Positions 28,144 through 37,106 of a stretch of DNA of 64,000 nucleotides are shown here, in pieces (within the stretch, counting starts at the first letter, position 1; each line of letters begins with the position of its first letter). Origin of the DNA: Curtobacterium sp. SGAir0471. Its GTDB lineage: Bacteria; Actinomycetota; Actinomycetes; Actinomycetales; Microbacteriaceae. Below the pieces are notes generated by a model, which ran no database searches, had not been told where the DNA came from, and worked only from the letters and a program-made list of their open reading frames with translations. Where the stretch lies: assembly GCF_005490985.1 (NCBI RefSeq), contig NZ_CP027869.1, forward strand, positions 372,001 to 436,000, in the 5' to 3' direction. The position numbers and the translations under genes are program-made.

Positions 28144-28884
28144 GTGACCGAGACGACCGAGACCGCCGCGCCCGTGTCGCAGACGAGCCAGCTCTACGAC
28201 AACCTCCGCGCGGCGATCCTCACCCTCGACATCGCCCCAGGCGAGCGCATCTCCGAGCGCGGGCTCGAGGGGCGCTTCCACGCGTCGCGAACCCCCGTGC
28301 GCGCAGCGTTGTCGCGGCTCGAGCGCGAGGGGCTCATCCTCCACGAGGGGCGGACGTGGACGGTCACGCCGATCGACCTCGACGAGATCGCCTCCCTCGC
28401 GGAGCTCCGCGGCGTGCTCGAACCCGCCGCGGCGCGTCTCGCCGTCGAGCGTGCCTCGGCCGAGCAGCTCGACGAGGTCCGTGCGCACCTCGACCAGCTG
28501 CGCAGCACGCCCGACCGTGAGGCCGGGATCCGCATGGGCTCGACCTTCCACCTGGACCTGGCGGCGCTCGGCGGCAACCGCTTCGTCACCGACGCCATCG
28601 CCGACGCGCTCACCCGGCTCGAACGGACACGGTGGATCGAGGTCCGCACCGCCGAGGCCCGCGAAGCCGCGTGGGAGGAGCACAGCGCCATCCTCGACGC
28701 CGTGCGCTCCGGCGAGGCCGACCGGGCCGCGGAACTGCTCGCAGCACACGTCGCCGGGACGAACGACCGCCTGCTCGCGTTCATCGCACAGGAGCGGCGG
28801 CGCCTGCGCGGGGCGGGCATGGCGATCGTCGGGAGTCCGGAGCTGCTCGGCGACGCCGAGCCGACCGCGACCCAGTCGCACTGA
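28144..28884 (+). CDS. GntR-family regulator (FCD domain)
   Basis: A 246-residue regulator. The winged helix covers about residues 15-75 (QLYDNLRAAILTLDIAPGER, then SRTPVRAALSRLEREGLI). The FCD ligand domain follows, with metal-type residues in FHLDLAALGGN and EEHSAILDAVRSGE. GTG start lies eight bases after a -10-like TACGCT, so translation is probably leaderless. It likely represses itself and the divergent MFS gene through the palindrome between them. Confidence 0.85.
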   Translation: MTETTETAAPVSQTSQLYDNLRAAILTLDIAPGERISERGLEGRFHASRTPVRAALSRLEREGLILHEGRTWTVTPIDLDEIASLAELRGVLEPAAARLAVERASAEQLDEVRAHLDQLRSTPDREAGIRMGSTFHLDLAALGGNRFVTDAIADALTRLERTRWIEVRTAEAREAAWEEHSAILDAVRSGEADRAAELLAAHVAGTNDRLLAFIAQERRRLRGAGMAIVGSPELLGDAEPTATQSH

Positions 28885-28953
28885 CGAGGCCGCACCGACC
28901 CGGCCGCACCGGCCGGACCGACGAGGCGGACTCGACCGGTGCCTCCCGGCCGG

Positions 28954-29109
28954 TCAGGCCCTGGTCGTGGGTTCCTCGGATCCGTCGATGTCCTGGGTGG
29001 CCCATGCCGCCCCGTGCTCGGTGTGGTCGAGGAGCGCGTCACGCACCTCGGCCTCGTCGGTGGTGAGTCGGATGGCGTGCTTGCTGCCGGACCGCGTCTG
29101 CTGGGACAT
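28954..29109 (-). CDS. Small hypothetical protein, 51 residues
   Basis: A short ORF starting MSQQTRSGSKHAIRLTTDEA and ending GSEEPTTRA. AGGAGGA sits nine bases upstream of the ATG, an excellent ribosome-binding site. It is acidic and hydrophilic with no recognised motif. It lies between the convergent GntR gene and the divergent LacI gene. The strong SD and clean codon pattern are the main support. Confidence 0.6.
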   Translation of the reverse strand: MSQQTRSGSKHAIRLTTDEAEVRDALLDHTEHGAAWATQDIDGSEEPTTRA

Positions 29110-29314
29110 CGAGAGTTCCTCCTGTGTGTGTGGGCACCGTCGTGGTGCGCTTCCTCACGGGACGTTCTGAGGTCGCAACAGTCTGCGCCCGCCTGTCCGG
29201 CGAACGCAAGGGTCTCCGCTGGCCTGTGGAGAAGTCGCAGGCACCCTCGTGCCTAGGATGGTCCGGCCGCGCTCCGGTACCGCGGCCGGGTGGACGTCGG
29301 ACGGGAGGCACGGC

Positions 29315-30418
29315 ATGGGCGCGCAGCGCACCGCACCTCCCACGGTCTACGACGTCGCGTCCGAGGCCGGCGTCTCCATCGCCACCGTCTCCCGCGTGCT
29401 CCGCACGCCGGACGCGGTCCGCGAGGGCACCCGCGACCGGGTGCAGGCGGCGATCCGGACCCTCGGCTACGTGCCGTCCGGCAATGCCAGGGCCCTGGCC
29501 GGCAAGCGGACCGGCGTGGTCGGTCTGCTGCTGCCCGGGTTCGACGTCGTGCCGGACGAGCGACCCGACCTCGTGACCGACGGCGGCGTCCGCGTGGTCG
29601 ACGACCGCCGGCACGTCACCCAGCCGTTCTCGTCGAACCTGTACTTCGACGAGGTCCTGCGCGGCGCGGAGACCGAGGCGTGGCAGCGGGGGCTCGCGCT
29701 CATGGTGGCGGCCGGACGAGGGTCCTCGCGCGACGTCATCGTGAACGACGTCGCCGGTCGCGTCGACGGCCTCGCGGTGCTCGCGCAGACGGTGCCCGAC
29801 GACCTGCTCGAGCACGTCGCCCGACGCATCCCGGTCGTGGTGCTCGCGGACGACCGGCGCTCGCACGGCTTCGACTCGGTGAGCGTGGACAACGCCGCGG
29901 GCATGCGGACGCTCGCCTCGCACGTGATCGGTCGACTCGGGATCCGGTCGCTGGCCTACCTGGCGGGGCCGATCGACTCGCCGGACGACATGGAACGGTC
30001 GACGGGCTTCCGGCAGGCGCTCGCCGACCACGACCTGGCGGTGTCGGACGTGCGGGTCGTGCACGGCGACTTCGGGAGGGCCCGCGCTCGCGAGCTCGCA
30101 TCGGTGCTGTTCGACGGCGGGGACGTGCCCCGCGGGGTGATCTGCTCGAACGACCAGTCCGCGCTGGGCGTGCTCGACGCGGCGGGAGCGCGGGGACTGC
30201 GGGTCCCCGAGGACGTCGTGGTCACCGGGTTCGACGGCATCGACGCCGGGCGCTTCTCGGCGCCGCCCCTGACGACGGTGCACCAGCCGATGGGGGAGCT
30301 CGGACGCGCTGCCGTCCGGGCGATCGTCGACCGGTTCGAGCGGCGCGAGGGGCCTCCACGGGCCGTGCGACTGCCGGTCGAGGTGCTGCTGCGCGAGAGC
30401 TGCCCGCCGGCGCTGTAG
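29315..30418 (+). CDS. LacI-family transcriptional regulator
   Basis: A 367-residue regulator. The helix-turn-helix is at about residues 10-30 (TVYDVASEAGVSIATVSRVL), the hinge helix at NARALAGKRTG, then a periplasmic-binding-protein-like sensor domain (VICSNDQSALGVLDAAGARG, TGFDGIDAGRFSAPPLTTV). ATG with GGGAGG eight bases upstream. A -10-like TAGGAT lies at 29254-29259. It sits directly upstream of the transporter operon whose promoter contains a LacI-type palindrome, so it is the likely local repressor, released by a sugar inducer. Confidence 0.9.
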   Translation: MGAQRTAPPTVYDVASEAGVSIATVSRVLRTPDAVREGTRDRVQAAIRTLGYVPSGNARALAGKRTGVVGLLLPGFDVVPDERPDLVTDGGVRVVDDRRHVTQPFSSNLYFDEVLRGAETEAWQRGLALMVAAGRGSSRDVIVNDVAGRVDGLAVLAQTVPDDLLEHVARRIPVVVLADDRRSHGFDSVSVDNAAGMRTLASHVIGRLGIRSLAYLAGPIDSPDDMERSTGFRQALADHDLAVSDVRVVHGDFGRARARELASVLFDGGDVPRGVICSNDQSALGVLDAAGARGLRVPEDVVVTGFDGIDAGRFSAPPLTTVHQPMGELGRAAVRAIVDRFERREGPPRAVRLPVEVLLRESCPPAL

Positions 30419-30497
30419 GTGGGTGACCAGCTGCCGGGTGCCGGTCGCTGGCCCGTCCCTGGTTCAGGTCGCGCGACATGCTGCCGGTCGCCGCTGC

Positions 30498-30548
30498 GGT
30501 CGCACGACTCGCCGTCCGTGCGGCGATCGGGCGGCGTGTCGTGCGACC
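30498..30548. terminator. Terminator-like hairpin after the LacI gene
   Basis: GGTCGCACGAC (30498-30508) pairs with GTCGTGCGACC (30538-30548). An inner hairpin TCGCCG (30509-30514)/CGGCGA (30521-30526) sits in the loop. It lies 80 bp past the LacI stop and before the transporter promoter. Confidence 0.55.
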
Positions 30549-30601
30549 GGAACACTCGCGGGCGGCGTCGGGCCGTGCCGCCCCGGCACGCAATCCGAGT
30601 G

Positions 30602-30630
30602 TTGCACGAGGTGATGTAAGCGCATACATT
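30602..30630 (+). promoter_or_regulatory. Promoter with overlapping LacI-type operator
   Basis: -35 TTGCAC (30602-30607), 17-bp spacer, -10 TACATT (30625-30630). The palindrome ATGTAAGCGCATACAT (30614-30629) has two symmetric mismatches and the central GCGC typical of LacI-family sites, and it overlaps the spacer and -10. Binding there would block transcription of the importer operon. Confidence 0.75.
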
Positions 30631-30668
30631 AGGCGCAGCACCCACTCGACACGGAGGTCGACCGAGCA

Positions 30669-32498
30669 ATGACGCTTCCCCCACAGCGCATGGCACAGCG
30701 CACGCGCGGGCACCGCGACCCGCGCCCGGACGGACGGCGCAAGCCTCCGGCACCGGCACCGGCACCGGCACCGGCACTGGCGACGCCACCGCGCACTCCC
30801 GCCCGACGCCGCGGCCGCATCGCCGCCGCCATCGCCGGACTCGCGGTCGTGGCCCTCGTGGCCACCGGCTGCAGCATCCAGGTCCGCTCGCAGCCGGACC
30901 CGAGCATCGGCAAGGACACGATGCTCATCAACGCGGACCGCGGCAACCCGCTGTTCGACCGCAACTTCAACCCGTACATCTCGAACGCCCGCACCGCGAG
31001 CAAGTGGATGTACGAGCCCCTCATCGAGATCAACCCCCTCGACGGCAAGGGCACCCCGTGGCTCGCGAGCTCGTGGAGCCAGCCGGACCCGAAGACCATC
31101 GACATGACGATCCGGAAGGGCGTCGAGTGGTCCGACGGAACGAAGTTCACCCGCGAGGACGTCCTCTTCACGTTCGACCTGCTCAAGAAGTTCCCCGCGA
31201 TGGACATCAAGGGCGCCTGGCAGCACATCGACCGCATCGAGCGGGACGGTGACCACGTCCTCTTCCACCTGAAGAGCGACGACGTGCCGAGCCTCAACAT
31301 CATCGGCGCGACGTACATCCTCCCCGAGCACCACTACGGGAAGGTCGAGGACCCCACCACCTGGCGTGACCCGGACCCCGTCGGTACCGGCCCGTTCGTG
31401 CTCGGCAACTACTCCGACCAGCAGTACTCGATGGACAAGAACCCGCGGTACTGGCAGGCGGACAAGATCGCGATCCAGCACCTGATCCTGCCCGCGACGA
31501 ACACGCAGCTCGACACCGTCACGCGCGGCTACGACTGGGCGTACTCGTTCATCTCCGACGTCAAGGGCACCTGGGGTGCGGCGTCCCCGGACAACACGTG
31601 GTGGTTCCCGGCCGGCGGTGTGATCGGCCTCATCCCCAACCTGACGAAGGCGCCGTACAGCGACGTCAACGTCCGCAAGGGCATCTCGTACGCGCTGGAC
31701 CGCGACGACATCGCCGAGACCGCCTCCGAGGGCAACCTCAGCGCCGCGGGGCAGACCGGCCTGATCCTGCCGAACCAGGAGCAGTACCTCGACCCGTCGA
31801 TCCCGGACGAGGGCATGATCGCGCAGGACACCGACCGGGCCCTGGCCGAGTTCGCGAAGTCCGGCTACATCCGGCAGGGCGGCAAGCTCGTCAAGGACGG
31901 CAAGCAGCTCGAGATCAAGCTCATGACCGCGAACGGCTACTCGGACTGGCTCCGCGCCGCGCAGCAGGTCCAGCGCGACCTCGGGAAGATCGGCATCAAG
32001 GTCGACATCCAGGCGCCGCAGCCCGCCGGCTACCAGCAGAACATCAACAACGGGCAGTTCGACATGGCGATGGGCGGCATGGGGAACGGCGACGTGTTCC
32101 AGGCCTACAACTCGCTGCTGTCGAGCGACTTCTACCAGCCGGTCGGCAAGTCGACGGTGAACAACTTCGAGCGCTACCGGAACGCCGACACGCAGCGGCT
32201 CCTCGACGCGTACAAGGCCACGACGGACAGGGCCGAGCAGCAGCGGATCCTGAACCAGCTGCAGGCGATCGTGTACGACGACCTGCCCGTGATCGGCATG
32301 TACTACGGCGGACTCTGGGGCCTGTTCAACACCGGCAAGTTCGTCGGGTGGCCGAGCGCCCAGGACCCGTACATGGCACCGCAGAACTACGACTCGGCAC
32401 CGCTGCTCATCTTCACGAAGCTCCGACTCCGTGACAGCGCAGCGGGCAAGCAGATCCTCGAAGAGCAGAAGACGCAGACGAAGGAGGCAGGCAAGTGA
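30669..32498 (+). CDS. Substrate-binding lipoprotein of a dipeptide/oligosaccharide-type ABC importer
   Basis: A 609-residue family-5 solute-binding protein. An unusually long, basic N-terminus contains a Pro-Ala repeat (APAPAPAPA, about residues 28-36) before the membrane segment and lipobox VATGC (Cys68). The mature part has the family motifs TIRKGVEWSDGTKFTREDVL, DPVGTGPFVLGNY and YSDVNVRKGISYALDRD. ATG 30669 has GGAGG eleven bases upstream; an ATG at 30690 would remove part of the extension. It heads an operon ending with a beta-glucosidase, so the ligand may be a beta-glucoside rather than a peptide. Confidence 0.9.
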   Translation: MTLPPQRMAQRTRGHRDPRPDGRRKPPAPAPAPAPALATPPRTPARRRGRIAAAIAGLAVVALVATGCSIQVRSQPDPSIGKDTMLINADRGNPLFDRNFNPYISNARTASKWMYEPLIEINPLDGKGTPWLASSWSQPDPKTIDMTIRKGVEWSDGTKFTREDVLFTFDLLKKFPAMDIKGAWQHIDRIERDGDHVLFHLKSDDVPSLNIIGATYILPEHHYGKVEDPTTWRDPDPVGTGPFVLGNYSDQQYSMDKNPRYWQADKIAIQHLILPATNTQLDTVTRGYDWAYSFISDVKGTWGAASPDNTWWFPAGGVIGLIPNLTKAPYSDVNVRKGISYALDRDDIAETASEGNLSAAGQTGLILPNQEQYLDPSIPDEGMIAQDTDRALAEFAKSGYIRQGGKLVKDGKQLEIKLMTANGYSDWLRAAQQVQRDLGKIGIKVDIQAPQPAGYQQNINNGQFDMAMGGMGNGDVFQAYNSLLSSDFYQPVGKSTVNNFERYRNADTQRLLDAYKATTDRAEQQRILNQLQAIVYDDLPVIGMYYGGLWGLFNTGKFVGWPSAQDPYMAPQNYDSAPLLIFTKLRLRDSAAGKQILEEQKTQTKEAGK

Positions 32499-33475
32499 AG
32501 TACATCCTCCAGAAACTCGTCCTCTTCGTCCTGACCCTCTGGGCTGCGGTCACGCTGAACTTCGTGCTCCCGCGACTCATGCCGGGCAGCCCGTCCGACG
32601 CGGCGCTCGCGAAGCTCAGCCAGAACGGCCCCGTCACGGACGCCACGAAGAAGGCCATCGAGGCCCAGCTCGGCGTCCCCAGCGGCAACCTCTGGGACCA
32701 GTACGTCAGCTACCTGCACCAGGTCGTGACGCTCGACTTCGGCACGAGCTACACGTTCTACCCGCAGCCCGTCGGTGACCTGGTCGGCCGCGCCCTGCCG
32801 TACACGCTCGTGCTCGTCGGCACGGTCACGATCCTGGCGTTCGTGATCGGCACCCTGATCGGCGTCGCGGCGGCGTGGAAGCGCGGCACCTGGCTCGACT
32901 CGCTCCCGACCCTGTCCGGCTCGTTCATGTCGACGTTCCCGTACTTCTGGACGGCGCTCCTGCTGCTGTTCTTCCTCGGCTACGTCCTGCACTGGTTCCC
33001 GACCACGGGCGCCTCGTCGGCGACGAGCGTCCCGGGCTGGAACGGCACGTACATCGCCGACGTCCTGCGGCACGCGATCCTGCCCGCCGTGACGATCCTG
33101 GTGACGAGCCTCGGCGGCTGGATCATCGGCATGCGCAACGCGATGATCAACACCCTCGGCGACGACTACGTCACCTTCGCCGAGGCGAACGGCCTCCGCG
33201 GCCGTACGGTCGCAGTCCGGTACGCCGCGCGGAACGCGATCCTGCCGAACCTGACCGGCTTCGGCCTGGCCCTCGGTGGCGTGGTCGGCGGCTCGGTGCT
33301 GGTCGAGCAGGTGTTCGGCTACCCGGGCATCGGCTACCTGCTGTTCAACGCCGTGATCGGGCAGGACTACCCGCTCATGCAGGCCCTCTTCCTGATGATC
33401 ACCGTGTCGGTGCTCATCGCCAACTTCATCGTGGACGTCCTCTACGGCGTCCTGGACCCGAGGACGCGCCGATGA
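32495..33475 (+). CDS. ABC transporter permease, DppB type
   Basis: A 326-residue permease with six helices. The DppB N-terminus KYILQKLVLFVLTLWAAVTL is followed by a periplasmic loop and the cytosolic coupling loop (YVTFAEANGLRGRTVAVRYA). GTG start overlaps the binding-protein stop by 4 bp, and the stop overlaps the next ATG. It forms the channel with the DppC-type partner. Confidence 0.93.
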   Translation: MKYILQKLVLFVLTLWAAVTLNFVLPRLMPGSPSDAALAKLSQNGPVTDATKKAIEAQLGVPSGNLWDQYVSYLHQVVTLDFGTSYTFYPQPVGDLVGRALPYTLVLVGTVTILAFVIGTLIGVAAAWKRGTWLDSLPTLSGSFMSTFPYFWTALLLLFFLGYVLHWFPTTGASSATSVPGWNGTYIADVLRHAILPAVTILVTSLGGWIIGMRNAMINTLGDDYVTFAEANGLRGRTVAVRYAARNAILPNLTGFGLALGGVVGGSVLVEQVFGYPGIGYLLFNAVIGQDYPLMQALFLMITVSVLIANFIVDVLYGVLDPRTRR

Positions 33476-34428
33476 CGAACAACGCAACCGTCGCAGTACG
33501 GACCCAGCAGCAAGACCCGGGCCAGCAGCAAGGCCAACAAGCCCCGAGCAAGCTGCAGGCCGCTGCCCGCCAGTTCGGCGTCGTCTGGAGCAACACCAAG
33601 GCCCGCGTCGGCATCTGCATCCTCGCCTTCTTCGTCCTCGTGGCGATCGCCGCACCGCTCCTCGCCCCCTACGGCGCGAGCCAGAACGGCTTCGCGCGCA
33701 ACGCCGACGCCACCTGGGCGCACTGGATGGGCACCACCGCCGCCGGCGAGGACGTCCTCTCCCAACTGATCCACGGCGCCCGGGTCTCCGTGCTCGTCGG
33801 CGCGGTCGCGGGCTTCCTGTCCACGCTCGTCGCCGTCGCGATCGGCCTGAGCTGGGGGTACATCCGCGGCTGGGTCGCCGAGGTCATCGGGTTCATCGTG
33901 AACCTGTTCCTCGTCATCCCCGGTCTGCCGCTCATGATCGTCATCGCGGCCTACCTGCAGAACGGCGGCATCACGGTCATCATCGCCGTGATCGTCGTCA
34001 CCGGTTGGGCCTGGGGCGCCCGTGTCCTCCGCAGCCAGACGCAGTCCCTCCGCAGCCGCGACTTCGTCACCGCCGCGCAGTTCTCCGGCGACGGCGCGAC
34101 CCGCATCGTCTTCCGCGAGATCCTGCCGAACATGACGAGCCTGATCGTCGGCAGCTTCTTCGGTGCGGCGACGAGCGCGATCCTCGCCGAGGCGGGCCTC
34201 GAGTTCCTCGGCCTCGGTGACTCGTCGATCGTCAGCTGGGGCACGATCCTCTACTGGGCGCAGAACTCGAACGCGCTGCTCACCGGCCAGTGGATCCTGC
34301 TGTTCGCGCCGGGTCTCTGCATCGCCCTGCTGGCGATGAGCCTCACCCTGATCAACTTCGGCGTCGACGCCGTGTCCAACCCGCGGCTGCGCGAGGGCGC
34401 GCGCCGGAAGAAGGAGGCAGCAGCATGA
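33472..34428 (+). CDS. ABC transporter permease, DppC type
   Basis: A 318-residue permease. A Gln-rich N-terminus (RTQQQDPGQQQGQQAP) precedes the OppC-like first helix (VGICILAFFVLVAIAAPLLA), HWMGTTAAGEDVLSQLIHGA, and the EAA-type coupling loop SRDFVTAAQFSGDGATRIVF. Overlaps both neighbours by 4 bp. Confidence 0.93.
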   Translation: MTNNATVAVRTQQQDPGQQQGQQAPSKLQAAARQFGVVWSNTKARVGICILAFFVLVAIAAPLLAPYGASQNGFARNADATWAHWMGTTAAGEDVLSQLIHGARVSVLVGAVAGFLSTLVAVAIGLSWGYIRGWVAEVIGFIVNLFLVIPGLPLMIVIAAYLQNGGITVIIAVIVVTGWAWGARVLRSQTQSLRSRDFVTAAQFSGDGATRIVFREILPNMTSLIVGSFFGAATSAILAEAGLEFLGLGDSSIVSWGTILYWAQNSNALLTGQWILLFAPGLCIALLAMSLTLINFGVDAVSNPRLREGARRKKEAAA

Positions 34429-36212
34429 GCGGCCAGACACCCGACGTGACCAGCGACGGCCTGGAGGCTCGTGGCGGCGCCGCCACGCGCCTCCAGGCCG
34501 ACGCCACGCGCGCCACGCAGGACGTCCTGCTCGACGTCCGCGACCTGTCGGTCGTCTACGAGTCGGCCGGCCAGACGGCCGTCCAGGCCGTCGACCACGT
34601 GTCGTTCAGCCTGCGCAAGGGCGAGTTCGTCGGCCTGGTGGGGGAGTCCGGCTCCGGGAAGTCGACCCTCGGCTACGCGCTCACCCGCCTGCAGAAGCCG
34701 CCGGCGCGGACCAACGGCGGCAGCATCGTCTTCGGCGGGAGCGACATCCGCGACCTCGACGACGAAGCCCTCCGCCAGCAGCGTCAGGGCGGCTTCGCGA
34801 TGGTGCTGCAGTCCGGCATGAACGCGCTCAACCCGGTGCGGACCGTGCGCAACCACTTCGTCGACGTCTTCCGGGCCCACGGTCACGTGCCGCGCGAGCG
34901 CTGGGACGCCCGGATGCGCGAGCTGATCGGCAAGGTGAAGCTGCCCGAGACGATGCTCGCGCGCTACCCCGGCGAGCTCTCCGGCGGCATGCGGCAGCGC
35001 GTCTCGATCGCCCTCGCGCTCTCGCTCGAACCGCAGCTCATGGTGTTCGACGAGCCGACCACGGCCCTCGACGTCCTCGTGCAGCACGCCGTGATGGACA
35101 CGATCATCGAGTTGCAGCGCTCCGAGGGGTTCACGGCGATCCTCATCAGCCACGACCTCGGCATCGTGCTCGAGGCCACCGAACGCGTGCTCGTCATGCA
35201 CGAGGGGCGGATCGTCGAGGACGGTCGGTCGCTCGAGGTCCTCCGCGACCCGCAGGACGACTACACGAAGATGCTGCTGTCGCACTACGCCGACCCCCGC
35301 GCTTCGGTCGTGTCGCTGCCGGGCTTCCCCGACCGGTCGCTCCGCGATCCCTCGACGACCCGCCAGGAGACGACCTCGTCGTTCAGCACCGTCGGCTCCC
35401 GCGAACGCAGCGCCGCCCGCAACCCGATCGTCGTCGACCACCTCGTCAAGACGTACCCGGCGCCGCGCCGCGGCGAGCAGCCCGTGCAGGCCGTCCGCGA
35501 CGTCTCGTTCACGCTCGAGCCCGGGCAGTCGCTCGCCCTCGTCGGCCAGTCCGGTTCGGGCAAGTCGACCATCGCGAAGATGCTCACCGGCGTCGAGCAG
35601 CCGACCAGCGGTACGGTCCGCTTCGGCGACACCGACGTGGCTCGTCTGGGAAGACGGGGCCTGAAGGACCTGCGCTCCGAGGTGCAGATGGTGTTCCAGG
35701 ACCCGTACGCCGCGCTCAACCCGCTGCACACCGTCGAGTACATCCTGTCCCGGCCCATCGCGAACTACACCGGACTCCGCGGGCGCGATGCCCGTCGGCG
35801 GGTGCTCGAGATCCTCGAGACCGTGGGCCTGACGCCCGTCGAGCAGTTCGCGCAGAAGCTCCCGCACCAGCTGTCCGGCGGGCAGCGGCAGCGCGTGGTC
35901 ATCGCCCGGGCGCTCGCGAGCGACCCGCAGGTGATCATCGCCGACGAGCCCGTCTCGATGCTCGACGTCACGCTGCGGGCCGGCGTGCTCGCGCTGCTCG
36001 AGGACCTGCGGGAGCAGTGGGGCGTCTCGCTCCTCTACATCACGCACGACCTACTGAGCGCCCGACTCATCACCGACGACATCATGGTGCTGCACGACGG
36101 CGCCGTGGTCGAGCGGGGCCGGACGGCCGAGGTGCTGCAGCACCCGCAGGACGACTACACGGTCGCGCTGCTGGACGCGGTGCCGAACCCGCGGAGGACG
36201 CTGCTGGCATGA
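34425..36212 (+). CDS. Fused dual-domain ABC ATPase (DppD-DppF type)
   Basis: A 595-residue protein that joins the two ATPases usually made as separate DppD and DppF subunits. First cassette: Walker A GESGSGKST near 74-82, signature LSGGMRQR near 186, Walker B LMVFDEPTTALD. Second cassette: GQSGSGKST near 375-383, signature LSGGQRQR near 484, and IIADEPVSMLDV. A variable linker near residues 290-335 joins them. Residues 12-25 (GLEARGGAATRLQA) are encoded by an inverted repeat of the dispersed hairpin family, and this segment precedes the conserved fold. ATG overlaps the DppC stop. It powers import by the two permeases. Confidence 0.93.
   Translation: MSGQTPDVTSDGLEARGGAATRLQADATRATQDVLLDVRDLSVVYESAGQTAVQAVDHVSFSLRKGEFVGLVGESGSGKSTLGYALTRLQKPPARTNGGSIVFGGSDIRDLDDEALRQQRQGGFAMVLQSGMNALNPVRTVRNHFVDVFRAHGHVPRERWDARMRELIGKVKLPETMLARYPGELSGGMRQRVSIALALSLEPQLMVFDEPTTALDVLVQHAVMDTIIELQRSEGFTAILISHDLGIVLEATERVLVMHEGRIVEDGRSLEVLRDPQDDYTKMLLSHYADPRASVVSLPGFPDRSLRDPSTTRQETTSSFSTVGSRERSAARNPIVVDHLVKTYPAPRRGEQPVQAVRDVSFTLEPGQSLALVGQSGSGKSTIAKMLTGVEQPTSGTVRFGDTDVARLGRRGLKDLRSEVQMVFQDPYAALNPLHTVEYILSRPIANYTGLRGRDARRRVLEILETVGLTPVEQFAQKLPHQLSGGQRQRVVIARALASDPQVIIADEPVSMLDVTLRAGVLALLEDLREQWGVSLLYITHDLLSARLITDDIMVLHDGAVVERGRTAEVLQHPQDDYTVALLDAVPNPRRTLLA
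34458..34499. repeat. Hairpin repeat inside the ATPase coding sequence
   Basis: A 21-bp inverted repeat with no loop: GGCCTGGAGGCTCGTGGCGG (34458-34477, plus C) pairs with 34479-34499 with one mismatch. It is in frame and encodes about 14 residues ahead of the first ATPase domain. It belongs to the family seen at 38362, 54726 and 60881. Confidence 0.75.
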
Positions 36213-37081
36213 GCACCCTCCACGAGTTCCCCGTCGTCGCGCCCTTCGGCCACCTGCCCACGCCCGAGGGGGTCGACGTCGTCGGCATCGACCTGCCCGT
36301 CGGTCGGCTCACCGCCTACCGCGTGGTCCCGGACGGACCGTCGAAGGGTGTGGTGCTCGTCGTTCCCGGGTACACCGGGTCGAAGGAGGACTGGCGCACC
36401 TTCATGCCCCTGCTGCGCGAGGCCGGCTGGACCGCGGTCGCGATCAGCCGCCGCGGCCAGGCCGACTCCGCCGTACCCGGCAGCCCGTCCGACTACTCCC
36501 TCGAGGAGGAGGCGGCCGACGTCGTCCGGGTCGCGGCCCTGCTCGACGACGGGGCGCCCGTGCACCTGATCGGGCACTCGCTCGGCGGGGTGATCGCCCG
36601 AGCGGCCGCCATCGCCTCGCCGGGGTCGTTCCGCAGCGTCGTGCAGTTCTGCTCCGGCCCGTACGGCTGGCCCTACCGCAAGGTCACCGAGCTCACGATC
36701 CTGCACGACACCGGCGGGAACCTCCGGCAGCTGTTCGACTCGACGAACCCGCTCTGGGCCGGACGTCCCGACGACGAGCTGCCCGACGACGTCCGCATGG
36801 TCCGCGACCGCTTCGACGCCACGAGCCCGCTGAGTGTCGTCGCCGGCGGGCACATCCTCGAGGACCACACCGACTCGTCCGCCGAGCTCCGCGCGACCGG
36901 ACTCCCGGTCCTCGTGGCGCACGGCGAGTGGGACGGTGCCTGGCCGATCCCGTGGCAGCGGCAGATGGCCGAGGACACCGGCGCCCGCTACGACGTGATC
37001 CCCACGAGCTACCACGGCCCCCACGTCGAGAACCCCGGCGCGACCATCGCCCTGTTCGACGACTTCCTGTCGGCGCACTGA
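36209..37081 (+). CDS. Alpha/beta hydrolase
   Basis: A 290-residue cytosolic alpha/beta-fold hydrolase. The oxyanion region is VVPGYTGSKEDW, nucleophile elbow GHSLGG near residue 122, Asp in HGEWDGAWP, and His in YHGPHVENP near the end. ATG overlaps the ATPase stop by 4 bp. Placed between the importer and a beta-glucosidase, it may deacylate or otherwise trim the imported glycoside, which is inference from context. Confidence 0.82.
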   Translation: MSTLHEFPVVAPFGHLPTPEGVDVVGIDLPVGRLTAYRVVPDGPSKGVVLVVPGYTGSKEDWRTFMPLLREAGWTAVAISRRGQADSAVPGSPSDYSLEEEAADVVRVAALLDDGAPVHLIGHSLGGVIARAAAIASPGSFRSVVQFCSGPYGWPYRKVTELTILHDTGGNLRQLFDSTNPLWAGRPDDELPDDVRMVRDRFDATSPLSVVAGGHILEDHTDSSAELRATGLPVLVAHGEWDGAWPIPWQRQMAEDTGARYDVIPTSYHGPHVENPGATIALFDDFLSAH

Positions 37082-37106
37082 CGCCGGCGCACTGAAAGGA
37101 CCCATC

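Noticed and set aside
30419..30668. Riboswitch or structured RNA between the LacI gene and the importer
   Set aside because: The only clear structure is a terminator-like hairpin at 30498-30548, and the promoter lies after it, so a leader RNA of the importer would not contain it.
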